A stretch of 64,000 nt of DNA from Pseudomonas sp. PA27(2017). GTDB lineage: Bacteria; Pseudomonadota; Gammaproteobacteria; Pseudomonadales; Pseudomonadaceae. The notes beneath the pieces are model-generated. The model worked only from the letters and a program-made list of their open reading frames with translations, was not told the origin of the DNA and searched no databases. The position numbers and the translations under genes are program-made. The stretch is from NCBI RefSeq assembly GCF_001945445.1, contig NZ_MSXW01000008.1:124001-188000 (forward strand). The letters run 5' to 3'. Positions 8,753 to 17,398 of this stretch are shown one piece after another; the stretch's first letter is position 1; every line of letters starts with the position of its first letter.

Positions 8753-9720
8753 GCCACCCGCTCCAGATGGTCGTGCAGCCACGACAGGCGAGCCGGGCCT
8801 TGTAACGCCACACCGGCAGGCGCACTCGGCACCTCGATCCGGCGCAAGCGATGAAAGCCGAGCAAACGCCGCACCCGCTGCTTCAGCCTGCGACGCAAGC
8901 CCTGGTGCGAATTCTCCAGCGTCCAGTCGCACAGGCGCCGCCGCCAAGTGCCCGATGGCGCTAAACGCGCATCGATTTCACCAGCCAGCGCCTCGGCGCG
9001 CGCAACAGATAGCAGCAACCCGGTCGGGGCGATTTCGCGGCGGTCGCGAGCGGCAGATTCGCTGGTCTCAGGAAAGGCCAGGCCTTCGCCGTGCTCCAAC
9101 CAGCGGCTCAGCAAATGCCCCAATCCTTCATGCCATTCGGTGCCTTCATCGATCCACAGCACGTCATCCTCAGACACCTGCGCCCAACCCTCACGCTGCG
9201 CTACCGGCGCCTCACCGACAAACAGCGCCGACAGTGGCTGCACCTGCCACAAGCCGTTGCTCACGGCATTGGCCTGGGCGGAAAACAGACGCAGTGGCCA
9301 CTGCTCGACAAGGCCGCTGCCTAACCAGTGCGACACGTTTTCGCGGCGCTGGACGAACGCAAACGTAGGGCGCACCCGGTGCAGTTGCCGTTGCAGCTCA
9401 TCGCCACGGCTATCGCGGCCAATCACCAGGCTCTGGCCACCAAGCTGGTGGGCAGCCAATGCCAGGATCAGCAAGCTCGGCTCATAGGCGCCGCACAAGG
9501 CCAGCCGCGCGCCAGGAGCAAAACCTTGCTGACGCAAGCCATCGGCAACCCGCTCGACCTCGCGCTGCACGTCGATCCAGCGCCAGGCCTTCCACGCGCC
9601 AAGGCGGCGATGACGCAGGGCGATTTGTGTCGGTCGTTCTCTGGCCCAGCGCTGCAACGCCGTCAGGGCGCTGCCGTCCACCACATCAGGCACCGGCGGA
9701 TTGAGTTCATGAATGCTCAT
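8749..9720 (-). CDS. Shortened AMP-binding (acyl-CoA synthetase-like) protein lacking the P-loop and C-terminal domain
   Basis: The N-terminal 120 residues (ALQRWARERPTQIALRHRR, WRWIDVQREVERVADGLRQQGFAPG, LALCGAYEPSLLILALAAHQLGGQ) match the start of long-chain acyl-CoA synthetases of the kind often coded beside Liv-type transporters. The C-terminal part (GLRRRLKQRVRRLLGFHRLRRIE) resembles the segment before the family's AGAPL region. The nucleotide loop (S-G-T-T-G-x-P-K) and the whole C-terminal domain are absent: 323 residues instead of about 600. No frameshift is visible and both ends overlap or abut neighbours, so this is either an in-frame internal deletion or a repurposed non-catalytic paralog. 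It sits between the monooxygenase and LivG genes. Confidence 0.7.
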   Translation of the reverse strand: MSIHELNPPVPDVVDGSALTALQRWARERPTQIALRHRRLGAWKAWRWIDVQREVERVADGLRQQGFAPGARLALCGAYEPSLLILALAAHQLGGQSLVIGRDSRGDELQRQLHRVRPTFAFVQRRENVSHWLGSGLVEQWPLRLFSAQANAVSNGLWQVQPLSALFVGEAPVAQREGWAQVSEDDVLWIDEGTEWHEGLGHLLSRWLEHGEGLAFPETSESAARDRREIAPTGLLLSVARAEALAGEIDARLAPSGTWRRRLCDWTLENSHQGLRRRLKQRVRRLLGFHRLRRIEVPSAPAGVALQGPARLSWLHDHLERVA

Positions 9721-9740
9721 GCGATGACTCCTCTGCCGAC

Positions 9741-11150
9741 TCAGGCGGGCTCGGCCAGGCTGGCACTGAGGGTTTTGCGCTGCTGGCTGAGGTCGCGATA
9801 ACCGGCACCTGGATGGTTGGCGGGCAGTCGCGGGCCATCACCGAATAATTTCTCGCGCAGGGTTCCGGAGCGATAATGGGTCTTGTACACGCCGCGTGCC
9901 TGCAACTCGGGCACCAGCAGCTCGACCACATCACGGAAGGTTTCGTGGGCCAGGGCATATGCCAGGTTGAAGCCGTCCACGTCGGTCTCCTCGACCCAGG
10001 CCTGCAGCTCGTCGGCAACGGTCTGCGCACTGCCGACGATCAGCGGACCGAAGCCGCCAATGCCAACCCAGTCAGCCAGTTCCTGGACCGTCCACTGCTT
10101 GTCCGGGTCGGCGGTAGAGAAGGTTTCCACTGCCGATTGAATGGCGTTGGTGTGGATGTGCTTGAGCACCTGATCCGGCTGGTACTGGCCAAAGTCGATA
10201 CCGGTCCAGCCGGAAATCAGCGCCAGCGCCCCCTCGTAGCTGCTATAGGATTTCAGCTCCTGCCACTTGGCCTGGGCTTTGGCGTCGGTCTCGTCGACGA
10301 TCACCGTCTGCAGGTTGAAGATCAGCACCTTGCGTGGATCGCGCCCGGCTTCGGCAGCCCGACGGCGGATGTCTGCCACGGTTTTTTTCAGGATCGCCTT
10401 GGACGGTGCGGCGACGAACACGCACTCGGCGTGCCCGGCCGCGAAGTCCTTGCCGCGGCTCGATGCGCCAGCCTGGTAGAGAACCGGCGTGCGCTGCGGC
10501 GACGGTTCACAGAGGTGGATGCCAGGCACCTGGAAATGCTCTCCCTGGTGACGGATTTCATGAACCTTGCTCGGGTCGGTGAAGATCCCGCGTTCACGAT
10601 CACGCACCACCGCCCCCTCCTCCCAGCTGCCTTCGAACAGCTTGTAGAGCACTTCAAGGTATTCATCGGCGTAGTCGTAGCGCGCATCGTGATCGCTCAG
10701 GGCCTTCTGCCCGAGGTTGCGCGCACCGCTGTCGAGGTAGGACGTGACGATGTTCCAGCCGATGCGCCCCTTGGTCAGATGATCCAGAGTCGACAGGCGC
10801 CGGGCGAAGGGATATGGGTGCTCGAAGGTCAGCGAGGCGGTGAGACCGAAGCCCAGGTGCTCGGTAACCAGCGCCATCGGGGTGATCAACGCCAGCGGAT
10901 CGTTCACCGGAACCTGGGTCGCCTGGCGGATGGCCGCATCGCCATTGCCGCCCAGCACGTCGTAGATACCGATCACGTCGGCGATGAAGATGCCGTCGAA
11001 CTTGCCACTCTCCAGCAACCTGGCCAGATCCGTCCAGTAATCCAGATCCTTGTATTGCCAGGCGCGATCCTTGGGGTGCCTCCAAAGGCCGGGCGACTGG
11101 TGGCCGACACAGTTCATCTCGAAGGCGTTCAAACGAATTTCACGTGGCAT
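9741..11150 (-). CDS. FMN-dependent monooxygenase of the NtaA/SnaA/DszA (LLM bacterial luciferase-like) family
   Basis: This 469-residue two-component flavin monooxygenase should need a separate NADH:FMN reductase, which is not seen in this window. It starts MPREIRLNAFEMNCVGHQSP behind AGGAG and contains the family segments FDGIFIADVIGIYDVLGG, LTKGRIGWNIVTSYLDSGARN, ARYDYADEYLEVLYKLFEGSWE, and TPVLYQAGASSRGKDFAAGHAE. Family members oxidise nitrilotriacetate, EDTA, dibenzothiophene sulfone or alkanesulfonates. It is the first gene of the eight-gene importer operon, so the imported compound is probably its substrate. The nearby sfnB-like gene favours an organosulfur compound, as inference. Confidence 0.92.
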   Translation of the reverse strand: MPREIRLNAFEMNCVGHQSPGLWRHPKDRAWQYKDLDYWTDLARLLESGKFDGIFIADVIGIYDVLGGNGDAAIRQATQVPVNDPLALITPMALVTEHLGFGLTASLTFEHPYPFARRLSTLDHLTKGRIGWNIVTSYLDSGARNLGQKALSDHDARYDYADEYLEVLYKLFEGSWEEGAVVRDRERGIFTDPSKVHEIRHQGEHFQVPGIHLCEPSPQRTPVLYQAGASSRGKDFAAGHAECVFVAAPSKAILKKTVADIRRRAAEAGRDPRKVLIFNLQTVIVDETDAKAQAKWQELKSYSSYEGALALISGWTGIDFGQYQPDQVLKHIHTNAIQSAVETFSTADPDKQWTVQELADWVGIGGFGPLIVGSAQTVADELQAWVEETDVDGFNLAYALAHETFRDVVELLVPELQARGVYKTHYRSGTLREKLFGDGPRLPANHPGAGYRDLSQQRKTLSASLAEPA

Positions 11151-11206
11151 GGGGACTCCTGCTCGATAGGCTCGGCACCTGTCGCGGTGCTGCTTGTAGC
11201 TCTATC

Positions 11207-11223
11207 AACACGATTCATGCCAA
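11207..11223 (-). promoter_or_regulatory. Weak sigma-54-like element upstream of the monooxygenase operon
   Basis: The minus strand reads TTGGCATGAATCGTGTT. The -24 half is near-perfect and the spacing is right, but the -12 GC is GT, which weakens it. It lies 56 bases before the ATG. It is worth noting only because the sfnB-like gene has a better copy of the same element. Confidence 0.35.
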
Positions 11224-11301
11224 CTGATAACTCTTTTATTTACATAGAGTTAGATAAAACCAGAAACAAGAGAGATGCATAGACGACCACAGCAATGCTG
11301 A

Positions 11302-11327
11302 TTGACTGTTCAGTGGTAAACAGTCAA
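11302..11327. promoter_or_regulatory. Perfect 9-bp inverted repeat, possible operator
   Basis: TTGACTGTT and AACAGTCAA are separated by eight bases, upstream of the AT-rich promoter region of the monooxygenase operon. The arm length and spacing suit a dimeric regulator. No regulator gene is adjacent, so the protein is unknown. Confidence 0.4.
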
Positions 11328-11705
11328 ACGCTTCTGGTCTATTCGATCAGGAACAGCGCTTTGCAGATCGACGGCTCGCACTTGCGCGGTGCCAACCAGC
11401 CGGAACACACCACCTGGAACGAAAACGCCACGACTCTAGCTCTTTGCACCAAGACCAATGGCGACATCATCAGCTTGCAGCTCAACTGTGTGCAGTCGCT
11501 GGAGCGTCGCGAGATGGTCGAAGCAGCTTTCCGGTGGCCAACTGCAGGTACCGCTGGAGCAGATTAGCGATCAGCAACTGCCGCGTGACATACAGGGCCC
11601 AATCGGACTGGCGCAGCGGGCCGCGAGCATCCGCTGTTCATCTGCGCACGGCAGCGAGACCAATCACGGGTATGCACGTCCACCTTGTTTGTACGACTGA
11701 GCAAT
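11328..11705. other. Unassigned intergenic stretch
   Basis: No reading frame here is convincing. The longest forward frames are mutually overlapping, have no ribosome site and resemble no family known to me. It could hold remnants of a lost gene between the two operons. Confidence 0.4.
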
Positions 11706-11734
11706 AGCCTTTGGCACACCAGGTGCCAAAGGCT
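11706..11734 (-). terminator. Strong hairpin downstream of the thirteen-gene operon
   Basis: A perfect 12-bp stem (AGCCTTTGGCAC/GTGCCAAAGGCT) with a five-base loop lies about 130 bases after the stop of the gamma-glutamyltransferase-like gene. No T-tract follows on either strand, so it may act as a transcript 3'-end stabiliser or an inefficient terminator. Confidence 0.5.
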
Positions 11735-11860
11735 GAGCAGAGTTACGGCCTGACAGCCGCTCTATGACTCAAGCGCCCACGTGCACGTCTGTACGTTTTC
11801 TGGGCATGCACCCTTGTGCCGATCAACATCCCGGCACGCGAGTGCTGCCCTGCTTCTGAA

Positions 11861-13483
11861 CTAGAACCCCACAGCCTGTCCGTCTCGCCGACTATCGCTG
11901 GCAGCCACATAGCCATGGGCAGGATCATCCGACAGCCGCCAGATGAACTGCCCGGAACCGAAGTCCATGTATGGGTCTTCCACGGATTTCAGACGGTTGC
12001 CCAATCCCTCCAGCCCGCGTACGGCATCGGCATTCATACTGGCCTCCAGGTCCACCGAGAAATCCCGGTTGACCTTCCAGCGTGGCGCATCGCAGGCCGC
12101 CTGGGGCTGCTGCTGGTAATCGAGCATGCGCACCAGGGTCTGTACATGGCCCTGGGGCTGCATGTCGCCGCCCATCACGCCGAAACTCATCTGCGCTACA
12201 CCGTCACGGGTGAGAAATGCCGGGATGATGGTGTGGAACGGCCGCTTGCCGGGCGCCACCACGTTGGCCGAAGCCGGGTCACTGGAGAAGCCGGCACCGC
12301 GGTTCTGCAAGCTGACGCCATAACCCGGCACCACGATGCCGGAACCGAAGCCCATGTAGTTGGACTGGATGAACGAGACCATCATGCCGTCTTCATCGGC
12401 CACGCTCAGATACACCGTGCCGCCGGACTTGGGCAGGCCGAACCCGGGGTCGTTGGCCTTGCGCGGGTCGATGGCCCTGGCCCGTTGTGCGAGGTACGCC
12501 GGGTCGAGCATCTGCTCGGGCGTGACCTCCATGCTGCGCGGGTCGGCGACGTAGCGGTAAACGTCGGCGAAGGCCAGCTTCATTGCTTCGATCTGCAGGT
12601 GCTGAGACGCCGCCGAGTCGACCGGCAGAGCCGCCAGGTCGAAGTGCTCGAGAATGCCCAGCGCGATGAGTGCCGCAATGCCCTGGCCATTCGGCGGGAT
12701 CTCGTGCACGTCGTAACCACGGTAACGCTGTGAAATCGGCGCGACCCACTCAGGGCGATAGCCCCGTAGATCCGCTGCAGTGAGGTTGCCACCCGTGGCC
12801 CGGGCATGGCCGATGATGGCCTCGGCGATCTCACCCTCGTAGAACGCCCGTGCGCCCTGCTCGCCCAGCAGTCGCAAGGTGCGCGCAGCGTCGGCGAAGA
12901 CGAATTTCTCGCCAGTCTGCGGCGCCCGACCATGGGGCATGAAGGCCTCGGCGAAACCCGGCTGGCCCTGCAGCTCGGGAACCGCTGCCGCCCACTTGTG
13001 CGCCACGATCGGGGCGATGGTGATGCCGCGCTCGGCTACCTCCACCGCCGGCGCCAGCACCTCGGCGAAGGGACGTTTGCCGAAACGCTCGTGCAACGCG
13101 CCCCAACCGGCTACCGCACCGGGTAGGGTGATCGAATCCCAACCGCGTACCGGCCGTTTCGCATGGCCATGGCCGTCCTCGCCATAGCGCTGGCGGAAGT
13201 ACTCTGGCGTCCAGGCGCCGGGCGCGGTACCGGATGCGTTGAGCCCGTGCAGCGAGTCGCCGTCCCACACCAAAGCGAAGGCATCACTGCCCAACCCGCA
13301 GGAAACCGGTTCGACCACGGTCAGGGTGGCAGCCGCGGCGATGGCCGCATCCACGGCGTTGCCGCCGGCCAGGAGCAGGCGCAGCCCGGCCTGGGCCGCA
13401 ATGGGGTGGGAGGTCGACACCACATTGCGGGCGAACAACGGGATACGGGTCGTTGGGTAGGGGTTGCGCCAGTCGAACGACAT
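11861..13483 (-). CDS. Gamma-glutamyltransferase-family Ntn hydrolase
   Basis: This 540-residue protein of the gamma-glutamyltranspeptidase family self-cleaves to expose an N-terminal threonine nucleophile. Here that residue is Thr356 in SGGTVYLSVADEDG. Other family segments are STSHPIAAQAGLRLLLAGGNAVDAA, VEPVSCGLGSDAFALVWDG, LPGAVAGWGALHERFG and QSNYMGFGSGIVVPGYGVSL. There is no signal peptide, so it is probably cytoplasmic, unlike the periplasmic Ggt of enterics and more like the YwrD/cephalosporin-acylase-like branch. The ATG is preceded by AAGGAG; a frame five codons longer lacks this. It is the last gene of the operon. It probably cleaves an amide bond in the imported substrate, but the acyl group is unknown. 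Confidence 0.9.
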   Translation of the reverse strand: MSFDWRNPYPTTRIPLFARNVVSTSHPIAAQAGLRLLLAGGNAVDAAIAAAATLTVVEPVSCGLGSDAFALVWDGDSLHGLNASGTAPGAWTPEYFRQRYGEDGHGHAKRPVRGWDSITLPGAVAGWGALHERFGKRPFAEVLAPAVEVAERGITIAPIVAHKWAAAVPELQGQPGFAEAFMPHGRAPQTGEKFVFADAARTLRLLGEQGARAFYEGEIAEAIIGHARATGGNLTAADLRGYRPEWVAPISQRYRGYDVHEIPPNGQGIAALIALGILEHFDLAALPVDSAASQHLQIEAMKLAFADVYRYVADPRSMEVTPEQMLDPAYLAQRARAIDPRKANDPGFGLPKSGGTVYLSVADEDGMMVSFIQSNYMGFGSGIVVPGYGVSLQNRGAGFSSDPASANVVAPGKRPFHTIIPAFLTRDGVAQMSFGVMGGDMQPQGHVQTLVRMLDYQQQPQAACDAPRWKVNRDFSVDLEASMNADAVRGLEGLGNRLKSVEDPYMDFGSGQFIWRLSDDPAHGYVAASDSRRDGQAVGF

Positions 13484-13494
13484 GAAACTCTCCT

Positions 13495-14271
13495 TCAATG
13501 TTTACGGGCCCGGGCGGCGCCCGGCTCCCAGAAAATCACGCGGCGCTGAAGCCAGCGCACGCTCTGTGCCCCGCACAGGCCGATGAAGGCCAGCAGGATG
13601 ACTCCAGCGAACATGGTCGCGAGGCTCATGCTGACCGAGCTTGAAGCGATCAGATAACCGAGCCCGCGTTGGGCCGACAGGAATTCACCGACCACCGCGC
13701 CGATCAGCGCCAGCGACACGCCGATCTGCAGGCCGGCGAATACCTCGCCGGCCGCGGCCGGGAACTTCACGTGGACCAGCAGGTAAAGTCGCGAGGCGGA
13801 AAAGGAACGGCAGGCGTCGAGCAGCTCCGGGTCGGTACGCCGAATGCCGTTTACCGTGTTGACGAACAGCGGGAAGAAGCAGACCAGCGCCACCAGCACG
13901 ATCTTGGAAGTCATGCCGAAGCCGAACCACACCAGAATGATCGGCCCCAGGGCGACCTTGGGGGTTGCCTGCAGGCCGATCAGCAACGGGTAGACGAACC
14001 GCTCGAAGGTCTGCGATTCGGCCAGCAAGGCGCCCAAGGTGATCGCCAGCAGGCAACCAATGGCATAGCCGCTGAGCGTCTCGCCCAGGGTGACGCCGAT
14101 GTGTGGCCACAGGCTGCCATCGGCGAAACCGCCAGCCAGCGCCTGGTAAACCGTCAACGGCGCGGGCAGCAGGTAATCGGGAATCTCCAGCAGGCGTACG
14201 GACAGGTCCCAGATCAGGATCAACACCGCCAGGCTGGTCAGGGGGTAAAGCAAGGGCAGCAGTCTACGCAT
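13495..14271 (-). CDS. SsuC/TauC-like ABC transporter permease (first importer)
   Basis: This 258-residue inner-membrane permease of the nitrate/sulfonate/taurine group has about six hydrophobic spans. It contains the loop signature GLQATPKVALGPIILVWFGFG, and later FAGLQIGVSLALIGAVVGEFLSAQRGLGYLI, typical of SsuC/TauC. It overlaps the ATPase gene before it by eight bases and precedes the gamma-glutamyltransferase-like gene by eleven. It forms one importer with the ATPase and with the binding protein two genes upstream. Confidence 0.93.
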   Translation of the reverse strand: MRRLLPLLYPLTSLAVLILIWDLSVRLLEIPDYLLPAPLTVYQALAGGFADGSLWPHIGVTLGETLSGYAIGCLLAITLGALLAESQTFERFVYPLLIGLQATPKVALGPIILVWFGFGMTSKIVLVALVCFFPLFVNTVNGIRRTDPELLDACRSFSASRLYLLVHVKFPAAAGEVFAGLQIGVSLALIGAVVGEFLSAQRGLGYLIASSSVSMSLATMFAGVILLAFIGLCGAQSVRWLQRRVIFWEPGAARARKH

Positions 14272-15022
14272 GGGTGAAGTGCCTTCTCAGTTGCTGGCAG
14301 AATGCAGTGAAGGTTGGATCGACCAGGGTGTCCAGGCTACGGGGCCGGGGCAGCGTGATCGCCACATCGTCGATGATGCGGCCGGGGCGCGGCGACATGA
14401 CCAGCACCCGATCGGCCAGGAACACCGCTTCCTGAATGCTGTGGGTGATGAACAGCACCGATTTACGCTGCTGGCTCCAGATGTGCTGCAGCTCCAGGGT
14501 CAGCGCCTCGCGGGACAGCGCATCGAGGGCCGCGAACGGCTCGTCCATCAGCAGCAGGCGCGGGTCGTGCAGCAGCATGCGGGCGATTCCGACCCGCTGC
14601 TGCATGCCACCCGACAGCTCGAACGGGTAATCGTTGGCGAACGGCGCGAGGCCCACAAGCTCGAGCAATGCCAGTGCCCGCTGACGCGCCTCGGTGATGG
14701 GCAGGCCGAGGGTGCGTGCCGGCAGCAGCACGTTGTTCAGCACGGTTTTCCAAGGCAGCAGATTGGGCTTCTGGAACACCACGCCAGTGTGCCGGCTCGG
14801 GCCGTCGATGCCCTGCCCGGCCACGCTGACCTGCCCGACGCTGGCCTCGAGCAGGCCCGCCGCGAGCTTGAGGATGGTGGACTTGCCGCAGCCAGACGGC
14901 CCGAGCACGGCCACGAACTCGCCGTCTTCGATGCACAGGTTCACCTCGGCCAGGGCCTGGATCTCGCCACGTCGGGTCTGGTAGGTCAGCCCTGTGTCCT
15001 GCAGGGTCAGGGCCGCGCTCAT
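14264..15022 (-). CDS. SsuB/TauB-like ABC transporter ATP-binding protein (first importer)
   Basis: This is a 252-residue ATPase. Walker A is GPSGCGKS, the signature is LSGGMQQRVGIARML, and Walker B reads LLLMDEPFAALDA, followed by the H-loop FITHSIQEAVFLADRVLVMS. The C-terminal segment with PRPGRIIDDVAITLPRPRS is typical of the nitrate/sulfonate/taurine class. Its start overlaps the hydrolase stop as ATGA. Confidence 0.94.
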   Translation of the reverse strand: MSAALTLQDTGLTYQTRRGEIQALAEVNLCIEDGEFVAVLGPSGCGKSTILKLAAGLLEASVGQVSVAGQGIDGPSRHTGVVFQKPNLLPWKTVLNNVLLPARTLGLPITEARQRALALLELVGLAPFANDYPFELSGGMQQRVGIARMLLHDPRLLLMDEPFAALDALSREALTLELQHIWSQQRKSVLFITHSIQEAVFLADRVLVMSPRPGRIIDDVAITLPRPRSLDTLVDPTFTAFCQQLRRHFTHA

Positions 15023-16326
15023 GACTGCGCCTCATGGGCGCGTAGCGCATCGGCAAGGAAGGCCAGCACGGCGTGCCAGCTTTCGCGGTTGGCCCGGGCA
15101 TTGGCGACAGGAGTGCCGCCACCACTGATCAGTACCCCGGCGACCGGATGAATCCGCGCGATCTGAGTGGTCGGCACGAACGGAAAGCCGATGGCATGGC
15201 CCGCCCCTTCACCGCGCACATGGGTGACCGGCCAGGCATGGCCGGCCGCCTGCAGATCGGCCTGGATGCGCTCGCTGTAGGCGCTGGACGGCCAAAAGCC
15301 ATCGTCGCTGCCCGAGATGAGCAACACCGGCCCCTTGATACGCTCAACCGGGATACGCGCCGCCTCGACACTGGCAGCATGTGCCTCCACCGCCACGAAT
15401 GCCGGCGCCTGGCGAATCGCTGCGCCGGGCTCGGGCGGCTGGTCGAAGGCCCGCCAGTCGGCTGCCGGGTTGTCGCGCCAGACATTGCGCAGCGGCTGGC
15501 CTCGCCAGGTCCAGGCATCGGCGTCGCGGGCTTGCTCCGGGCGCCCGGCGCGCAAGGTGCCGTGGATCACCGCACTCGGCACGTAGCCGATCACCGCCGA
15601 TACCCGCTCGGGAAAGGTGGAGCCCAGCAGCAACGCCAGCTCACCGCCGCGCGACAGCCCGGCGACGGCGATGAAACCGTGTCGCGGCTGCAGCGTGCGC
15701 GCCACCCAGTTCAGCGCCTGCTCGAAGTACTCCAGTGGCGTGTCACTGATGTGCTCAGGCAACCCCGGCGCCTTGAAATAGGCCAGCGCCAATGCCGCGT
15801 AACCTTGTGCGGCATACAGCGCTGCACGTTGTTCCGGCGTGCCGCCGCCCGAGCCGTTGAGCACAATGACCAAAGGATGAGGGCCTGCAGCCTCGGGGCT
15901 GAACAAGGTTGCGCTGAGTCCCTCTTCGCGAATTTCCCGGCGGCTTACGCCGGGGGCGAGAAAGCGCTGGGTGAGCGTGGCCGAAGCACTGGCCCCTGCT
16001 GCGTCGCGGACCTGCAAGCGAATCGACAACGGCTCCAGTCCTTCACTGGCTTGCGGCCTACGGGGCGGGCTCAGTTGCCGCAACGCCCATACGGGCGCCA
16101 GCGCTTCCAGCTCGCTCCAGTCGCCATCGAATGGCAGCTGGGCATCGATAGCCAGCGCACAGTCGGCCCCGATGTCGAAGCGGGCTTCGCTCTGCCAGAG
16201 GCTGCCATCGGGGTGCTCCAGGGTGGTGGTCAGGCAAGCCAGCCCTGGGTTCAGCCCCCCTACGCGAATGCGCCGTGGCTGGTCGATCAGGCCATCGGCA
16301 ATGTCGATCTCGAACGCCGGACTCAT
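15019..16326 (-). CDS. BAAT-family acyl-CoA thioesterase/acyltransferase-like alpha/beta hydrolase
   Basis: This 435-residue protein has the two-domain plan of acyl-CoA thioester hydrolases and bile-acid-CoA:amino-acid N-acyltransferases: an N-terminal beta-sandwich (residues 1-130) and a C-terminal alpha/beta hydrolase (140-430). The nucleophile elbow is GLSRGGELALLLG with Ser at the position that is Cys in true amino-acid acyltransferases, so hydrolysis is more likely than conjugation. The acid is in ISGSDDGFWPSSAYSERI and the histidine in GEGAGHAIGFPFVP. It has no signal peptide. It overlaps genes on both sides by four bases, sitting between the binding protein and ATPase of an importer, which strongly ties it to the imported substrate. 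Confidence 0.88.
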   Translation of the reverse strand: MSPAFEIDIADGLIDQPRRIRVGGLNPGLACLTTTLEHPDGSLWQSEARFDIGADCALAIDAQLPFDGDWSELEALAPVWALRQLSPPRRPQASEGLEPLSIRLQVRDAAGASASATLTQRFLAPGVSRREIREEGLSATLFSPEAAGPHPLVIVLNGSGGGTPEQRAALYAAQGYAALALAYFKAPGLPEHISDTPLEYFEQALNWVARTLQPRHGFIAVAGLSRGGELALLLGSTFPERVSAVIGYVPSAVIHGTLRAGRPEQARDADAWTWRGQPLRNVWRDNPAADWRAFDQPPEPGAAIRQAPAFVAVEAHAASVEAARIPVERIKGPVLLISGSDDGFWPSSAYSERIQADLQAAGHAWPVTHVRGEGAGHAIGFPFVPTTQIARIHPVAGVLISGGGTPVANARANRESWHAVLAFLADALRAHEAQS

Positions 16327-17387
16327 TGCGCCGCCTCTGCGCGCTTACGCAGTGCATCACGGTCGAAGTCGTTGAACACCGGCACGAACTCGTTGGAGAA
16401 CACCTGCGCCACCGGCACCTCGGCGCTGGGGAACTCGCCAGCTTCGGCCATGGCCTTGACCGCCGCGCGGATCGCCTGCAGGTCGTATTGTCCCGGCACA
16501 CGCGGGCTGCCGTCCGGGAAATACAGGGTACGTTGCAGGCGCCGACTGAGCAGCGTCTTGGCATCTTCCAGGCCCTTGCCCTGGGCATCGGCAGGCTTGC
16601 TTTCCGGGTGCTGGCGCCAGAACGCCTGCACGCAGAACGCCGGATTCACCTCGCACACGAACTGCGCCTCGGTATAGGCACGACCAAAGCGGCGGATCAG
16701 GTCCGGGTTTTCGCTGAAGGTGTCCTGGTGCGCGATGAAGCCATTACCGGGGTTTTCCTGAAACACCTCGGGGTACTGGATGCGCCGGGTTTGCGTGCCG
16801 GAAAGCTCGAGCATGTCGCCCCAGCTGTTGTTGAAGTTGAGCGCATCCACCTGGCCGCTGCGCAATGCCTGAAAGCCCGCACCGAGCGCGCCGACGGCGA
16901 CGAACTCGACGTTCTTGCCAGGCTCCAGCCCGGCAACGCGCAGGGCTGCGCGGCTGTTGGGCAGCGTGCCCCAGGTCAGGGCGCCGACGCCGATCTTCTT
17001 GCCCTTGAGATCGGCCAGGGTCTTGATCGGCGAATCGGCGAGCACCTGGTACTCCAGGGTCTGACTGGGAACACCGTTGTAGAAATAGCGCAGCGGCAAG
17101 GGGTTCTTGTTGAAGTGGCTGGAGAGCACCGGTTCAGCCACCGGAAAACCAAAGGTCACCCGCTTGCTGGCGACCTGCGGAAGCAAGGCGCCGGCGCCCT
17201 GGAACACCACGGTACTGACACTCAGCCCCTGCTCCTTGAACAGGCCCAGCTCCTGGGCTGCAGCGTAAGGCGCGCCGTCGTGGACGGCTGGTGGAATGGC
17301 CAGGGCGACGGTGACCTCGTCGAGGGCATGGGCTTGGCTGGCAACGGCCAGCGTCAGGGGCAGCAAGGAACGGATAGCGAAGCGCAT
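16323..17387 (-). CDS. SsuA/TauA/NMT1-like periplasmic binding protein (first importer)
   Basis: This 354-residue substrate-binding protein has the signal peptide MRFAIRSLLPLTLAVASQAHA. Family segments are YAAAQELGLFKEQGLSVSTV, QGAGALLPQVASKRVTFGFP, DLKGKKIGVGALTWGTLPNS and GFQALRSGQVDALNFNNSWGDM. The fold is that of nitrate, sulfonate, taurine and thiamine-precursor receptors, which bind small anionic or heteroaromatic ligands. It lies 11 bases after the CoA-ligase stop. Confidence 0.9.
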   Translation of the reverse strand: MRFAIRSLLPLTLAVASQAHALDEVTVALAIPPAVHDGAPYAAAQELGLFKEQGLSVSTVVFQGAGALLPQVASKRVTFGFPVAEPVLSSHFNKNPLPLRYFYNGVPSQTLEYQVLADSPIKTLADLKGKKIGVGALTWGTLPNSRAALRVAGLEPGKNVEFVAVGALGAGFQALRSGQVDALNFNNSWGDMLELSGTQTRRIQYPEVFQENPGNGFIAHQDTFSENPDLIRRFGRAYTEAQFVCEVNPAFCVQAFWRQHPESKPADAQGKGLEDAKTLLSRRLQRTLYFPDGSPRVPGQYDLQAIRAAVKAMAEAGEFPSAEVPVAQVFSNEFVPVFNDFDRDALRKRAEAAQ

Positions 17388-17398
17388 GGTGGTAGGTC

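Noticed and set aside
9876..11282. A 468-codon plus-strand frame opposite the monooxygenase
   Set aside because: It mirrors the GC-rich codon pattern of the real gene and has no ribosome site or recognisable domain.
11295..11707. Three overlapping short plus-strand frames as a possible gene remnant
   Set aside because: They conflict with each other, none has a ribosome site and none resembles a known protein.
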